NCBI GenBank assembly: GCA_025934695.1
Contig: JAICWS010000001.1
Span: 1,083,301-1,147,300 of the forward strand
Origin: Alphaproteobacteria bacterium
Lineage (GTDB): Bacteria > Pseudomonadota > Alphaproteobacteria > Micavibrionales > UBA2020
DNA length: 64,000 nt
Direction: 5' to 3'
Positions 27,904 to 35,846 of this stretch are shown in pieces (position 1 is the stretch's first letter; each line of letters opens with the position of its first letter). The translations under genes were made by a program, and so were the position numbers. Under the pieces are notes generated by a model. It saw nothing but the letters and a program-made list of their open reading frames with translations. It was not told the origin of the DNA and made no database searches.

Positions 27904-28197
27904 ATGAGCTTCACAACGGCAAAAAAAGTACTGGCGGCAAAATTCGTGTTCGTTTCCGGACTCGGCATCGCCGCAACGGGCGTCGGCGGCGAATTCTATA
28001 CGGCGCACCGCGCGGAAACCGATCTCGCGGCCGATTACGCGCGCGCCGCTTCCTGCGAAGTAAAGACGAAAAATCACCAATCCTGCTCGATCGAGGAAGG
28101 CACCTCGGTTGCCAAAAAGCGGGCGAACGAAGATATGCGCAACCTCGCCCATGGCGTTACGGTGGCGGGCGCGGTCGTGACCTACATCGGTATCTGA
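27904..28197 (+). CDS. Hypothetical small protein, possible membrane anchors, 97 aa
   Basis: Unrecognised. A hydrophobic segment near the N-terminus (FVFVSGLGIAATGVGGEF) and a second at the C-terminus (VTVAGAVVTYIGI) flank a charged middle with two cysteines. It could be exported or anchored. GAGGG precedes the ATG. First gene after the promoter at 27676 and probably co-transcribed with the 28328 gene, 130 bp on. The TTCCTGCGAAGTAA word inside it is repeated in that gap. Confidence 0.6.
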   Translation: MSFTTAKKVLAAKFVFVSGLGIAATGVGGEFYTAHRAETDLAADYARAASCEVKTKNHQSCSIEEGTSVAKKRANEDMRNLAHGVTVAGAVVTYIGI

Positions 28198-28327
28198 TCA
28201 ACCCCAAGGCATTCCCTGCGGGCATCCCCGGCCCGCGGGGAAAAGCTTTCCTGCGCTGCGGCTTCCTGCGAAGTAAGGATGAACAATCATCGGGCCCGCC
28301 ACGTTTAACCTTCGAGGAGAAACCGCG

Positions 28328-28993
28328 ATGTCAGAGACAGGATCCGATAAAATCAGGACCCAGCTCACGAGCGTCTATGGCGGCGCGGCTGCTGACTGGA
28401 GAAGGTTGAAGAAATTCACCAATAGCGACGGGCAGGTCGAGCGGCACTTTCAAAATGCGAAGCTGGCAATGACCCTGGCCGTCACGGAAGGTGTGGGCGG
28501 TGCGCTCGATATCCATCCGCTTGCGAACGCGCCCCAACCTTCGCCCTATTGTTTCGCCGTGCAGATGATGTACGACGGGCAGCTCGACGACAACGCGCAT
28601 ACGGTCCAGGTATTGCTGACGAAGGATTGGCAGAAGACGCACGACAACGATTGGGAGCCGGATGAGGCCGAGGAAGCGGAAATCAGGGCGCTTCTGCCTC
28701 CCGGGGCTTCGCACCAGGGCGGCGGTTGCTGGAACTGGCCTGGCATGACCGACCCTGTCGAAACCGCCAGCCAGGTGGCAAAGCCGGGACAGCTGCCCTG
28801 GCGCCGCGACCTGCAGGAAGCGTTCGGCGACGACGATGATCTTACCGCAAGAATCTCGAAGCGCCTTGCGGCGGACAAAGCCGAAGCGGCGAAGGCAAAT
28901 GGCCCCTCGCCCGCGGATGTCGCGCGCAATGCGACGGTGCTGCAAGAAAACCTGCGCGTCTCACGTCCGTTCAGCTTCAGGAAATGTGGATAA
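28328..28993 (+). CDS. Hypothetical protein with shared C-terminal tail, 221 aa
   Basis: The body (residues 1-190) is unrecognised: alpha/beta with an acidic segment (WEPDEAEEAEIRALLPP). It ends NATVLQENLRVSRPFSFRK-CG, so the tail is nearly identical to that of the LRR proteins at 20180 and 29900 though the bodies are unrelated. The extra Cys-Gly arises because the normal stop after FRK is replaced by duplicated sequence from the 26908 gene. GAGGAG precedes the ATG. No signal peptide. Confidence 0.7.
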   Translation: MSETGSDKIRTQLTSVYGGAAADWRRLKKFTNSDGQVERHFQNAKLAMTLAVTEGVGGALDIHPLANAPQPSPYCFAVQMMYDGQLDDNAHTVQVLLTKDWQKTHDNDWEPDEAEEAEIRALLPPGASHQGGGCWNWPGMTDPVETASQVAKPGQLPWRRDLQEAFGDDDDLTARISKRLAADKAEAAKANGPSPADVARNATVLQENLRVSRPFSFRKCG

Positions 28994-29016
28994 AGATCCG
29001 CGGCCGGATCATCTGA
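28986..29016. repeat. Short direct repeat, copy 2
   Basis: Second copy of the 27624-27655 sequence, starting exactly at the end of the Phe-Arg-Lys codons of the 28328 gene, and therefore a likely recombination junction. Confidence 0.7.
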
Positions 29017-29051
29017 ACGCGGCTCGCGGCTTCAGTCCGGCAGCCGCCGCG

Positions 29052-29582
29052 TCATTTCACGCCGATATTGAACATTGGATTGCGCGACGGCTCCGGCGCG
29101 GGCGTCGCGGTGATCGTGAGGCCGTCAATCGTAAAGCCGACGCTTTTCAAATGTCCGGCGATGTCCTTCAGATCAATCGCGTTGAGCCGGTACATCCGGT
29201 GCGTCTCCTTGACCTGCTCGGGCGTCAGCTCCGGACATTCGGCCAAGACCGTTTCGACCTGCTCGTCGGCGAAACGCTTGAACATCGCCTTCATGTCCCA
29301 TTGTTTGTAATCGATCCCGTTTCGGCGGGCGCGGTCGACAAAGAAGTCGACGGTGTCCTTATCTTTGCCATGGCGCAGGATGTCGCACAGGATGGCGCAG
29401 CTCCGGTTGCGGTCGATGAACCCGGCAAGATCGGCGGCGGCGGCCGCGTTGAATTCCGCCGCGAGGTCATGCGTGGCGGGACCGCCCTGTTCGATATCCA
29501 TCTGCGCGAAAGTGCCGAACATGGCGTTCTGCCCGGCGTCCCGCGCGATCCATTCAATTTTTGTGAGCGTCGATTTTTTCAT
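29052..29582 (-). CDS. Hypothetical protein, 176 aa
   Basis: Unrecognised soluble protein, mostly helical (FNAAAAADLAGFIDRNR, MKAMFKRFADEQVETVLAEC) with a short beta-rich C-terminus that does not carry the shared tail. AGAGGTG precedes the ATG at 29582. It is read from a TTGACATAAT-class promoter at 29722-29750, divergent from the LRR/ankyrin operon, so both sides of this region use the same promoter class. Confidence 0.65.
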   Translation of the reverse strand: MKKSTLTKIEWIARDAGQNAMFGTFAQMDIEQGGPATHDLAAEFNAAAAADLAGFIDRNRSCAILCDILRHGKDKDTVDFFVDRARRNGIDYKQWDMKAMFKRFADEQVETVLAECPELTPEQVKETHRMYRLNAIDLKDIAGHLKSVGFTIDGLTITATPAPEPSRNPMFNIGVK

Positions 29583-29721
29583 GACAGCACCTCTTTCTCG
29601 TCTCCCGCATGGCGGACAGACTGAAAATTTTCACGGGTGCTGTTTTTGCAAAAGCGCATGAAGACCGGGGGTCGCGAAACAACGAAATCGAGCCGCCGTA
29701 GGAGCGCATTGCGTGTTACAG

Positions 29722-29750
29722 ATATAGCCCATTTCTATGTATTATGTCAA
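29722..29750 (-). promoter_or_regulatory. TTGACATAAT-class promoter
   Basis: On the minus strand TTGACA, TAAT, and CTATAT at 17 bp (or TATATC at 18 bp). The GAATCG spacer word of the other copies is replaced by GAAATG. Drives 29052-29582. Confidence 0.65.
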
Positions 29751-29837
29751 ATATTAATGCGCACGATCCATCCCGGGAACGGGGCTCTATTTTTCTTTAA
29801 GTTACTGGAAATAAACAAAACACACAAAGAATCTCAT

Positions 29838-29866
29838 TTGACATAATATCGCATCTATGCTACCTT
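29838..29866 (+). promoter_or_regulatory. TTGACATAAT-class promoter
   Basis: TTGACA (29838-29843), TAAT, 17-bp spacer, TACCTT (29861-29866), a short leader, then the GTG of the LRR gene at 29900. The spacer lacks GAATCG. Confidence 0.65.
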
Positions 29867-29899
29867 CATCGGGCAAAACGCTTTTTTAGGAAGAATGTC

Positions 29900-30427
29900 G
29901 TGGAAGACACCGCCGACAATGCCGCCCGCCGTGCAGCCGCCATCGAGCTGCTGAACGACCTGCAATGTCCTTTTACACCGCAGGCCGATGGATCGCTGTT
30001 CGTGCCCGGCCGCATCGACCTGTCGAACAAGAAACTGACCATCCTTCCCGACCTGTCGATGGTCGACGTGGGCGAGGATTTTTTCTGCGACGGCAACCAG
30101 CTGGAGAATCTGAAGGGCGCGCCGCGCGCCGTCGCCGGCACGTTTGATTGCAGCAAAAATGAACTGGTGACGCTCGAAGGCGCGCCGATTGCGGTCTGGA
30201 ACTTCGTCTGCGAAGAGAATCCCGCGCTGACGTCGCTCGAACATGCGCCGCAGGACTTCAAGAAGCTCGACAGCGACCTCGGCTATTATTCGAGCTGGGA
30301 TGAAGTCCCGCGCAGCCTGCGCCTGTCGGAGGCGACCCGCGCGCGATTGGAGAAAGAGGTGGTGCGCGGCGCGACGGTGCTGCAATCGCCCCTGGCCGTG
30401 CGGCCGCCACTGAGCTTCAGGAAATAA
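29900..30427 (+). CDS. Short leucine-rich-repeat protein with C-terminal tail motif
   Basis: 175 residues with three 21-residue repeats of the FxCxxNxLxxLxGAP type (about 63-125), the same N-cap (KKLTILPDLSMVDVGEDF) and C-cap (SDLGYYSSWDEVPRSLR) as the proteins at 19230 and 20180. It ends GATVLQSPLAVRPPLSFRK. The GTG at 29900 follows AGGAAG. First gene of an operon with two ankyrin-repeat genes, all lacking signal peptides. The shorter repeat array shows the scaffold length is variable. Confidence 0.85.
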   Translation: MEDTADNAARRAAAIELLNDLQCPFTPQADGSLFVPGRIDLSNKKLTILPDLSMVDVGEDFFCDGNQLENLKGAPRAVAGTFDCSKNELVTLEGAPIAVWNFVCEENPALTSLEHAPQDFKKLDSDLGYYSSWDEVPRSLRLSEATRARLEKEVVRGATVLQSPLAVRPPLSFRK

Positions 30428-30435
30428 GGAGAGTC

Positions 30436-31164
30436 ATGTTCAAAAACCTCTTCAACAGCAAAGGCAAAACCGGCACCGGATCTGCGGCGAGCGTCAAAAC
30501 GCCGCCGGCGCAGACTGTGAAGGATTTCTGCATGGCCGCCGGGGCGGCCGATAAAGAAGCGGTTGCCACCTATATCGCCAAATACGGCAAAGCGGCGATC
30601 GACCTGCCCTGCCCCGAGACGGGCTATTCCGCATTGATGCGCGCCGCGATGCACGGCAAGGACCAGATGTGCAAGGATCTTCTCGACGCGGGCGCTGACG
30701 TGAACTGGAAGGACAAGACCGGCTGGACCGCCCTGCGGGCCGCCGTGAACCATAACCGCCAGTCGACCGCGAAATTTCTGATTTCGCGCAAGGCGGATGT
30801 CAACATGAGCGACATCTATCGCGATACGCCGCTGATGAAGGCCGCCGACGAAGGGAACATGGGCATCGTCGAACTGCTGCTGGACAGCGGCGCGGATCCG
30901 CGCGCGCAGAACTGCACGCGTCAAAGCGCGGCGCGCGTCGCCGAACAGGCCAGCCTGCAGCGGCCCAGCAAGGCCTATACCCGCATCATCGAGACGCTGC
31001 TGGCGGCGGAAAAAGCCGCGAACGATGCCGAGCAGGCGCAGAAAGACGCCGCCGCGCGAACGGCGCGCGACAACACGGAGCAAGCGGTCTTGCGCGAAAT
31101 AAATCAGGGCCTCAGCAAATCCATCGCCGTGCCGCGCCAGTTGCGCCTGAAAGGCCAGGCATGA
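30436..31164 (+). CDS. Ankyrin-repeat protein with tail-like C-terminus, 242 aa
   Basis: Four ankyrin repeats (about residues 65-170; GYSALMRAAMHGKDQMCKDL, DVNWKDKTGWTALRAAVNH, TPLMKAADEGNMGIVELLL), a protein-binding scaffold. A helical Ala/Glu-rich segment precedes the C-terminus SIAVPRQLRLKGQA, which fits the shared tail weakly. AAGGAG precedes the ATG and the gene lies 8 bp after the LRR gene. No signal peptide. Confidence 0.88.
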   Translation: MFKNLFNSKGKTGTGSAASVKTPPAQTVKDFCMAAGAADKEAVATYIAKYGKAAIDLPCPETGYSALMRAAMHGKDQMCKDLLDAGADVNWKDKTGWTALRAAVNHNRQSTAKFLISRKADVNMSDIYRDTPLMKAADEGNMGIVELLLDSGADPRAQNCTRQSAARVAEQASLQRPSKAYTRIIETLLAAEKAANDAEQAQKDAAARTARDNTEQAVLREINQGLSKSIAVPRQLRLKGQA

Positions 31165-31793
31165 TAAGGGACGCATTCAACCATAACCTGCGCCCGCTGG
31201 CTTCCGACTTCGGCAGCTTCGTCAAGGCGGCCGAAATGAACGATGCCGGGGCCGTCAGCGACTTCCTCGACCAGTGGGACGACGGCAGCGATGACATGGC
31301 GAAGGAGAAAACGCGGGCGCTGCAGACCGCTTCCGTTCACGGCGCGGTCGAGGCCGCCATGGCGCTGATCGACCGCGGCACGAACGTGAACGCGAAAAGC
31401 GACGGCGGCTGGTCGCCGCTGCGCGTCGCGGCGCAGCATAGGCGCACCCAAATGGCCGTCCGCCTTCTCGACCGCGGCGCGGATATCGACATGCAGGATA
31501 ATATGGGCTGGACCGCCCTCATGCTCGCCGCCAACAATGGGAACGAGGAATTGGCCGCGCTGCTGCTCCGGCGCGGCGCAGGGCTGGATCAACAGCATTA
31601 CCACATGGAAAAGACCGCCCAGGAGATCGCCGAAGCCAAGGCCGCCGAAGGCGACGACGCCCAGCTCAATGCCGCCCGCCTGCGCATCGCCGCGCTCATC
31701 CATCAGGAACAGTCCGCCCGCGCCGCCCAACCCTTCACCCGCGGCACCGACCAAGCCGTCGCCGTGCGCCAGCCGGTGCGGTTCAGGAAATAG
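31161..31793 (+). CDS. Ankyrin-repeat protein with C-terminal tail motif, 210 aa
   Basis: Three to four ankyrin repeats (about residues 50-150; NAKSDGGWSPLRVAAQH, DMQDNMGWTALMLAANNG) and an Ala/Glu-rich helix, ending DQAVAVRQPVRFRK, a short version of the shared tail. Starts on the ATGA overlap with the preceding gene, so it is translationally coupled. No signal peptide. Likely works with the other two products of the operon. Confidence 0.88.
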   Translation: MIRDAFNHNLRPLASDFGSFVKAAEMNDAGAVSDFLDQWDDGSDDMAKEKTRALQTASVHGAVEAAMALIDRGTNVNAKSDGGWSPLRVAAQHRRTQMAVRLLDRGADIDMQDNMGWTALMLAANNGNEELAALLLRRGAGLDQQHYHMEKTAQEIAEAKAAEGDDAQLNAARLRIAALIHQEQSARAAQPFTRGTDQAVAVRQPVRFRK

Positions 31794-31840
31794 CGGCAAC
31801 GCGTTGCCGCGCAGTTTTTACGCGAAAATGATTTTTCCGG

Positions 31841-33055
31841 TTACGAATTCGGCTTCGGCGGCGCGGATTGCTGGCGCAGCTGGTTCTGGTAAGCCGTTTC
31901 GGCCCGCGCGAAGGCGTTGGGCGGCGGTTCGCGGAACAGCACGTGCCGGTTGGTGACCGGCAGGGTCTGGTCGTTCTCCGTCACCTGGCCCAGGGTTTGC
32001 GGGCCGGTGTCGCCCTGGTTGCCGCCGGTCCAGGTAAAGGTGCCGTTGGCATTGACCTGCTTGACGAAGGCGACGTGGTGGACCTGCCCGTCCTGGTCTT
32101 CGAACATAACGATGTCACCGGGCTTCACCTTGCCGCCCTTATGCGGGTCGACCTTGGTGCCCCAGTCCATGAAATCGCCTGAATATTCCGGCGAGCCGCC
32201 GTTGGATTGCGGAATGCCCGCGCCCGCCAGGACCGAGTTCGCCATCGCGGCGCACCAGGGGTCGCTTTCATGGACGTGGCTCGTGGTGCGGCCCCTGCTG
32301 TCGGTCGCCGTGACGGTATGCGTCTTGCGCGGGTCGAAATTGCGGATGCCGGCGCCGGCGAACAGGCTGTCGAGGCGGTTCGCGTCGGCCGCGTTCCTGC
32401 CCGTCGTGTTCAGCCAGGCGTGCATGGTGTCGAGCTGCACGGGGTTGCGCTTGGCGTATTCGGCGCCGATCTCGGCCGAAATGACGTTGTTGCTGCGCAG
32501 TTCCAGCACGTCGTTCTTCAGGTCCTGCGGCAGCTGGTCAAGCGTGCGCGGCTTTCCGTTCGGCCCCGGTTCATTCAGTTGCGCGGCGAGATCTTTCGTG
32601 CGCGGAAACTCGCTGCCATGTTGTCTGACCGCGTCGATCCAGGCGCTGTCCGACATCTGGACGAGGCCCGGCTTGCGGCCCTGACGGGTCGTGAAACTGT
32701 GATCGAAGACGCGCTGGCTCTGCGCCAGCTTCGCGAAAGCGTCGGCAGGTACATGGGTCGCGTCGCTGGCCACCATGACCGCATGGGTCTGCGCCAGCGA
32801 AATGCCGGGCGCTTCCTTCTTGAGCTTTTTCTGCATCGCCTCGGCGGCTTCATACATTGCGCGGATCTTGTCGTCGCTGTTCTCGCCGTGGTGGTCGGTC
32901 GCGAAACCGGCCTGCGCCTGCGCCAGCTTGTCGCCATTTCTGCCGGGATCATAGCCGAGTTGCTGAAGCATCTGGGCGATGGACGGTCCGGTGGGCGCGG
33001 CCGCTGCCGCGTTGAACTGGGTGGAGACGGTGCCGTTTGCAGCCAAGTCGGTCAT
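31841..33055 (-). CDS. CHAP-type peptidoglycan hydrolase-like protein
   Basis: 404 residues. The C-terminal part (about 245-385) has the TIGR02594/CHAP pattern: catalytic Cys in DPWCAAMANSVL (about 268), GDIVMFEDQDGQVHHVAFV with the His, and TWTGGNQGD. The N-terminal half is helical; QGRKPGLVQMSDSAWIDAVRQHG resembles a phage-type lysozyme or transglycosylase segment but lacks a clear catalytic Glu. No signal peptide is present, as with many effectors or phage-derived hydrolases. GGGGAAAAAC precedes the ATG; a TATAAT lies upstream at 33104-33109. Confidence 0.8.
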   Translation of the reverse strand: MTDLAANGTVSTQFNAAAAAPTGPSIAQMLQQLGYDPGRNGDKLAQAQAGFATDHHGENSDDKIRAMYEAAEAMQKKLKKEAPGISLAQTHAVMVASDATHVPADAFAKLAQSQRVFDHSFTTRQGRKPGLVQMSDSAWIDAVRQHGSEFPRTKDLAAQLNEPGPNGKPRTLDQLPQDLKNDVLELRSNNVISAEIGAEYAKRNPVQLDTMHAWLNTTGRNAADANRLDSLFAGAGIRNFDPRKTHTVTATDSRGRTTSHVHESDPWCAAMANSVLAGAGIPQSNGGSPEYSGDFMDWGTKVDPHKGGKVKPGDIVMFEDQDGQVHHVAFVKQVNANGTFTWTGGNQGDTGPQTLGQVTENDQTLPVTNRHVLFREPPPNAFARAETAYQNQLRQQSAPPKPNS

Positions 33056-33150
33056 TGTTTTTCCCCAAAAACGTTAACGTAACCCGCAATATTCGATATT
33101 CCCATTATACAGAATATTTTAGAACGCGGGGAGACTAACGCAGAAAACCA

Positions 33151-33178
33151 TTGAAAAACAAAGTGTTGTTTCTATGCT
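33151..33178 (+). promoter_or_regulatory. Possible promoter of the hydrolase gene
   Basis: TTGAAA (33151-33156) and TATGCT (33173-33178) with a 16-bp spacer, about 60 nt before the ATG at 33237. Confidence 0.4.
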
Positions 33179-33236
33179 GAAAATGTCTGCCGGACGTTCT
33201 GAACCTCTTCTGTCCGAGTCTTTTTCGAGGAAAATC

Positions 33237-33980
33237 ATGACCCGCTTCATCGCCGTCCTGCTCGCCCTCCTCGCCCTCGCGCCGACGACGGCGCAGGCCG
33301 CGCCGGCCTCGGATTTCTTCACGGTCAAGGGCGTGAAAATCCATTACCTGACCGAAGGCCAGGGGGAGCCGGTGCTGCTCATCCACGGCTGGTATTCCAG
33401 CGCCGCCATGAACTGGCAACTGCCGGGCACGATGGACGTGCTGGCGAAAGACCATTTTGTGATCGCCTATGATCTTCCCGGTTATGGCCGGTCCGACAAG
33501 CCGGCGGATGCCGCGGCCTACGGCTCGCAGTGGGTCGAAGATGCGGCGGCGCTGCTCGATCACCTCCATATCAAGAAGGCGCATATCGTCGGCTATTCGC
33601 TGGGCGGCATCATCGCGCTCAATTTTATCGTTCATCACCCCGACCGCGCGATCTCGGGCGCGATGGGCGGCATGGGCTATATGCCGAAAGGCGGCGCGAT
33701 GCAGGCGATCTGGGCGCACATGAGGGACACGGCATCACGCAGCGTGGCGGAGCTGGCGGTCACGCCCGAACAGGTGAAGGGCGTCAAAGTCCCGGTCCGC
33801 ATGTTCGCAGGCAGCCGCGACCCCGTGCGCAAAAAATACATCGATCCGCTGCTGCAGGTGCGCTCCGACTGGCAGGTCGTCACCATCGACGGCGCCGGCC
33901 ACATCACCGCCGTCGCCAAGCCCGCATTCAAGCAGGGGCTGGAAGACTGGATTAACGAGAACCGGCAGGGTGGAAAGTAA
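33237..33980 (+). CDS. Secreted alpha/beta hydrolase
   Basis: 247 residues. A Sec signal peptide (residues 1-21, cleavage near AQA-AP) sends it to the periplasm or outside. Alpha/beta-hydrolase features: LLIHGWYSS oxyanion segment, nucleophile Ser in GYSLGG (about 120), acid Asp in GSRDPV (about 205) and His in GAGHITAV (about 228). The fold covers esterases, lipases and dehalogenases; the substrate is not predictable. GAGG lies before the ATG; an upstream in-frame ATG at 33174 would bury the signal peptide. Confidence 0.88.
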   Translation: MTRFIAVLLALLALAPTTAQAAPASDFFTVKGVKIHYLTEGQGEPVLLIHGWYSSAAMNWQLPGTMDVLAKDHFVIAYDLPGYGRSDKPADAAAYGSQWVEDAAALLDHLHIKKAHIVGYSLGGIIALNFIVHHPDRAISGAMGGMGYMPKGGAMQAIWAHMRDTASRSVAELAVTPEQVKGVKVPVRMFAGSRDPVRKKYIDPLLQVRSDWQVVTIDGAGHITAVAKPAFKQGLEDWINENRQGGK

Positions 33981-34144
33981 GCTTTCGTATCATCAGTCTC
34001 TATTGAAATTTAAATTTTTTCGGGAAAAAATGACGCCAGCCCGCACCACGCGAGGCTCGAACATCGCTGCAAATTTGAATTGTTAGATCGGTCTTTGCGA
34101 TTTGATCGTGTGATAATATATCTTCCGGAAATTATACCCTTTCA

Positions 34145-34654
34145 TCACGGTAAAAAGCCACGATACGGCGGCCCAAATCGGTTTTCATTTTTTTGACCTC
34201 GAAAGAAACCGAGGAAAAATAAAGCATATAAACCGATGACCCGCGATGTCGAAGTGTTCAGCGTATTACATGCCGCGAGTACGATGCTTAATGGTATTAG
34301 ATACCATCCACTTAATCCAAGGTCGTGCAGCCGCTTAACACCTAATCCAATATCCATCCAAACTACAAGAACGAGGAAAAATATTAAGGCAGTTAGTGCG
34401 ATATTGTCAGTATAATGATGCTGCCGGAGCTGCTCTTGAATATGGTCGAGCAAGAGCAGGATCGCTAGTTCGCAGATTCCGATAATCCAAAAACCGGAAC
34501 GATTCATACGTCCCTTGGTAGAAAAAAATAGCCAAATTATCTTCGAAAATACGCTGTCGCCTGGTCTGGGCCCCGCGCGCTTCGATTTCAACAGGTCAGC
34601 TACCTTAACCGACTGAATGCCGCTATTCGCCTGTGAGACGTCTTCTTCACCCAT
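34145..34654 (-). CDS. DUF805 family membrane protein
   Basis: 169 residues. A cytoplasmic N-terminus, then the DUF805 pattern: KGRMNRSGFWII, several hydrophobic helices, VKRLHDLGLSGWYLI and a closing ENRFGPP. DUF805 proteins are small inner-membrane proteins of unknown role. The ATG at 34654 follows GGGCAGGG; a GTG at 34672 is an alternative. It begins the lower-GC cluster at 34-38 kb. Confidence 0.85.
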   Translation of the reverse strand: MGEEDVSQANSGIQSVKVADLLKSKRAGPRPGDSVFSKIIWLFFSTKGRMNRSGFWIIGICELAILLLLDHIQEQLRQHHYTDNIALTALIFFLVLVVWMDIGLGVKRLHDLGLSGWYLIPLSIVLAACNTLNTSTSRVIGLYALFFLGFFRGQKNENRFGPPYRGFLP

Positions 34655-34667
34655 GCCCTGCCCGTTT

Positions 34668-34690
34668 TCCACAATCTATTTTATCATACG
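34668..34690 (+). promoter_or_regulatory. Cluster element (TATCA-type), divergent copy
   Basis: TCCACAATCTATTTTATCATACG resembles the element at 37900 (TCCACAAAAATCATTATCAC). It lies between the DUF805 gene and the gene at 34766. Confidence 0.4.
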
Positions 34691-34729
34691 TTGCAATTAT
34701 AACCCACGCTCTGGCCCGCCACAATCAGG

Positions 34730-34763
34730 GATGTTTTTCTGCATGCAGCAGGCTACGCTGGTG
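34730..34763 (+). repeat. Promoter-like repeat, copy 2 (first copy at 577)
   Basis: GATGTTTTTCTGCATGCAGC followed by GGCTACGCTGGTGG, matching 577-613. TACGCT is six bases from the ATG at 34766, which has no clear ribosome site, so the transcript may be leaderless. CTGCATGCAG inside it is a perfect palindrome. Confidence 0.5.
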
Positions 34764-34765
34764 GC

Positions 34766-35191
34766 ATGAGCAATTATGGTCCTCCAAGAATTAACCTCAG
34801 CCACCGAATTAGAGGTTTCGGCCTCATTATTCCATACCCGTCAGGCGTAACGTACTGCGCTCTTACCTCCGCCGAAGCGCTTGACCGCCGCAGGCTGGAA
34901 GGTCTTTTCGTACCCTTGCATAACAATCACCAACCCAATCCGCAGGAAGAGCTTTGGCGGATATTCAATATGACGTTAAACCAAGAAAAAAGGGCCGAAC
35001 TTATCGACATGCTGCTCGATAAATTTCTGGGCGTGAAAGATGGCATTGTGGTGGACCGTGATCGCCTCGACGAAATGACGGACGCATGGGCACCGGTTCT
35101 AATCGGATACCTTGGAGACCAGGACCCCATTTTTGAAGGCGAAGGATTCAATCCAACCCAAGGCATTCTTGTCTGGCAAAACTGTGACTGA
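34766..35191 (+). CDS. DUF6210-like protein, 141 aa
   Basis: The first third (GFGLIIPYPSGVTYCALTSAE) resembles the DUF6210 opening, in which a PYPxGV segment is typical. The rest is helical and charged. No signal peptide. The family has no established function and often occurs near polymorphic-toxin or immunity genes. My assignment is tentative. Preceded by a repeated promoter-like element. Confidence 0.55.
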   Translation: MSNYGPPRINLSHRIRGFGLIIPYPSGVTYCALTSAEALDRRRLEGLFVPLHNNHQPNPQEELWRIFNMTLNQEKRAELIDMLLDKFLGVKDGIVVDRDRLDEMTDAWAPVLIGYLGDQDPIFEGEGFNPTQGILVWQNCD

Positions 35192-35231
35192 TGCTGTAGT
35201 TTTCGGAAGATATCAAACAAAGGCATTTGTC

Positions 35232-35804
35232 ATGTTCAGAACCGTTTTAACCGCCGTGTGCATGGCGCTCTTGCTCACGGTGCCTGCAGCTGCGGCAATT
35301 GAAACTTCTTCGCCAAATATTCCTGTCGACCAGCCGCTACCCACGCCGCCCTGGTCTTGGGTATCGAATGCCGTTTCTGACATCATGTCGTTTAGCTACA
35401 CGGATTATCAGCGACGCCTGCAGCAGTCCTCCAAGCACTTCACAAAGGCAGGCTGGGAAAGCTTTGCCGCTAGCATTCAAAGAACGCGAATAATAGACCT
35501 CGTGGCGGCGCAGCAGTTAATGGTTTCTGGGAAAGTAGACGCGCCCCAGGTAATTCAAGAGGGCGCAATGAATGGGAAATATATTTGGGTTGTGCAGATG
35601 CCATTAACAATCACATATCAGGGAAAAGAAACCCATACGGATAAAGCGTACATAACACTCGTCATCGACCGGGAAAACTCTCCTGCAAGTCCGGACGGAT
35701 TAGCGATAGCAAAATGGACGCAGATAAATGCCGAACTTGACTCCTGCAGCCCGGCAGAAGCTGCAATGCGTGATTGGCGGAACAAACAGAAAGCTATTCA
35801 CTGA
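35232..35804 (+). CDS. DotI/IcmL-like secreted protein
   Basis: 190 residues with a Sec signal peptide (1-20, ending AAA-AI). The mature part has the DotI/IcmL/TraM pattern: SFSYTDYQRRLQQSSKHF, FTKAGWESFAASI, then APQVIQEGAMNGKYIWVVQM and a YITLVIDRE strand. In Legionella this family forms part of the inner-membrane Dot/Icm type IVB core. Here it is exported without a membrane anchor and no other Dot/Icm gene is in the window, so it is either an orphan or a stand-alone relative. Confidence 0.8.
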   Translation: MFRTVLTAVCMALLLTVPAAAAIETSSPNIPVDQPLPTPPWSWVSNAVSDIMSFSYTDYQRRLQQSSKHFTKAGWESFAASIQRTRIIDLVAAQQLMVSGKVDAPQVIQEGAMNGKYIWVVQMPLTITYQGKETHTDKAYITLVIDRENSPASPDGLAIAKWTQINAELDSCSPAEAAMRDWRNKQKAIH

Positions 35805-35807
35805 CAT

Positions 35808-35830
35808 TGTCGTAAAATCATTATCACACA
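35808..35830 (+). promoter_or_regulatory. Cluster element (TATCACACA-type)
   Basis: TGTCGTAAAATCATTATCAC followed by ACA. The same element precedes the genes at 36605, 37293 and 37923 and is found at 38293. TTATCA could be a -10 hexamer; no conserved -35 is clear. Confidence 0.5.
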
Positions 35831-35846
35831 ACCGTGAGGATCGGAA

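Larger units (their letters stand above)
29583..29899. other. Divergent intergenic region with two promoters
   Basis: Contains the minus-strand promoter at 29722-29750 and the plus-strand promoter at 29838-29866, about 90 bp apart, with AT-rich sequence between. No gene is supported here. Confidence 0.6.

Noticed and set aside
29052-29582. Possible member of the shared-tail group
   Set aside because: It uses the same promoter class, but the C-terminus (PSRNPMFNIGVK) does not match the tail convincingly.
35232-35804. Evidence for a complete type IVB secretion system
   Set aside because: Only one IcmL-like protein is present and it has a signal peptide instead of the usual anchor; no other dot/icm genes are in the window.
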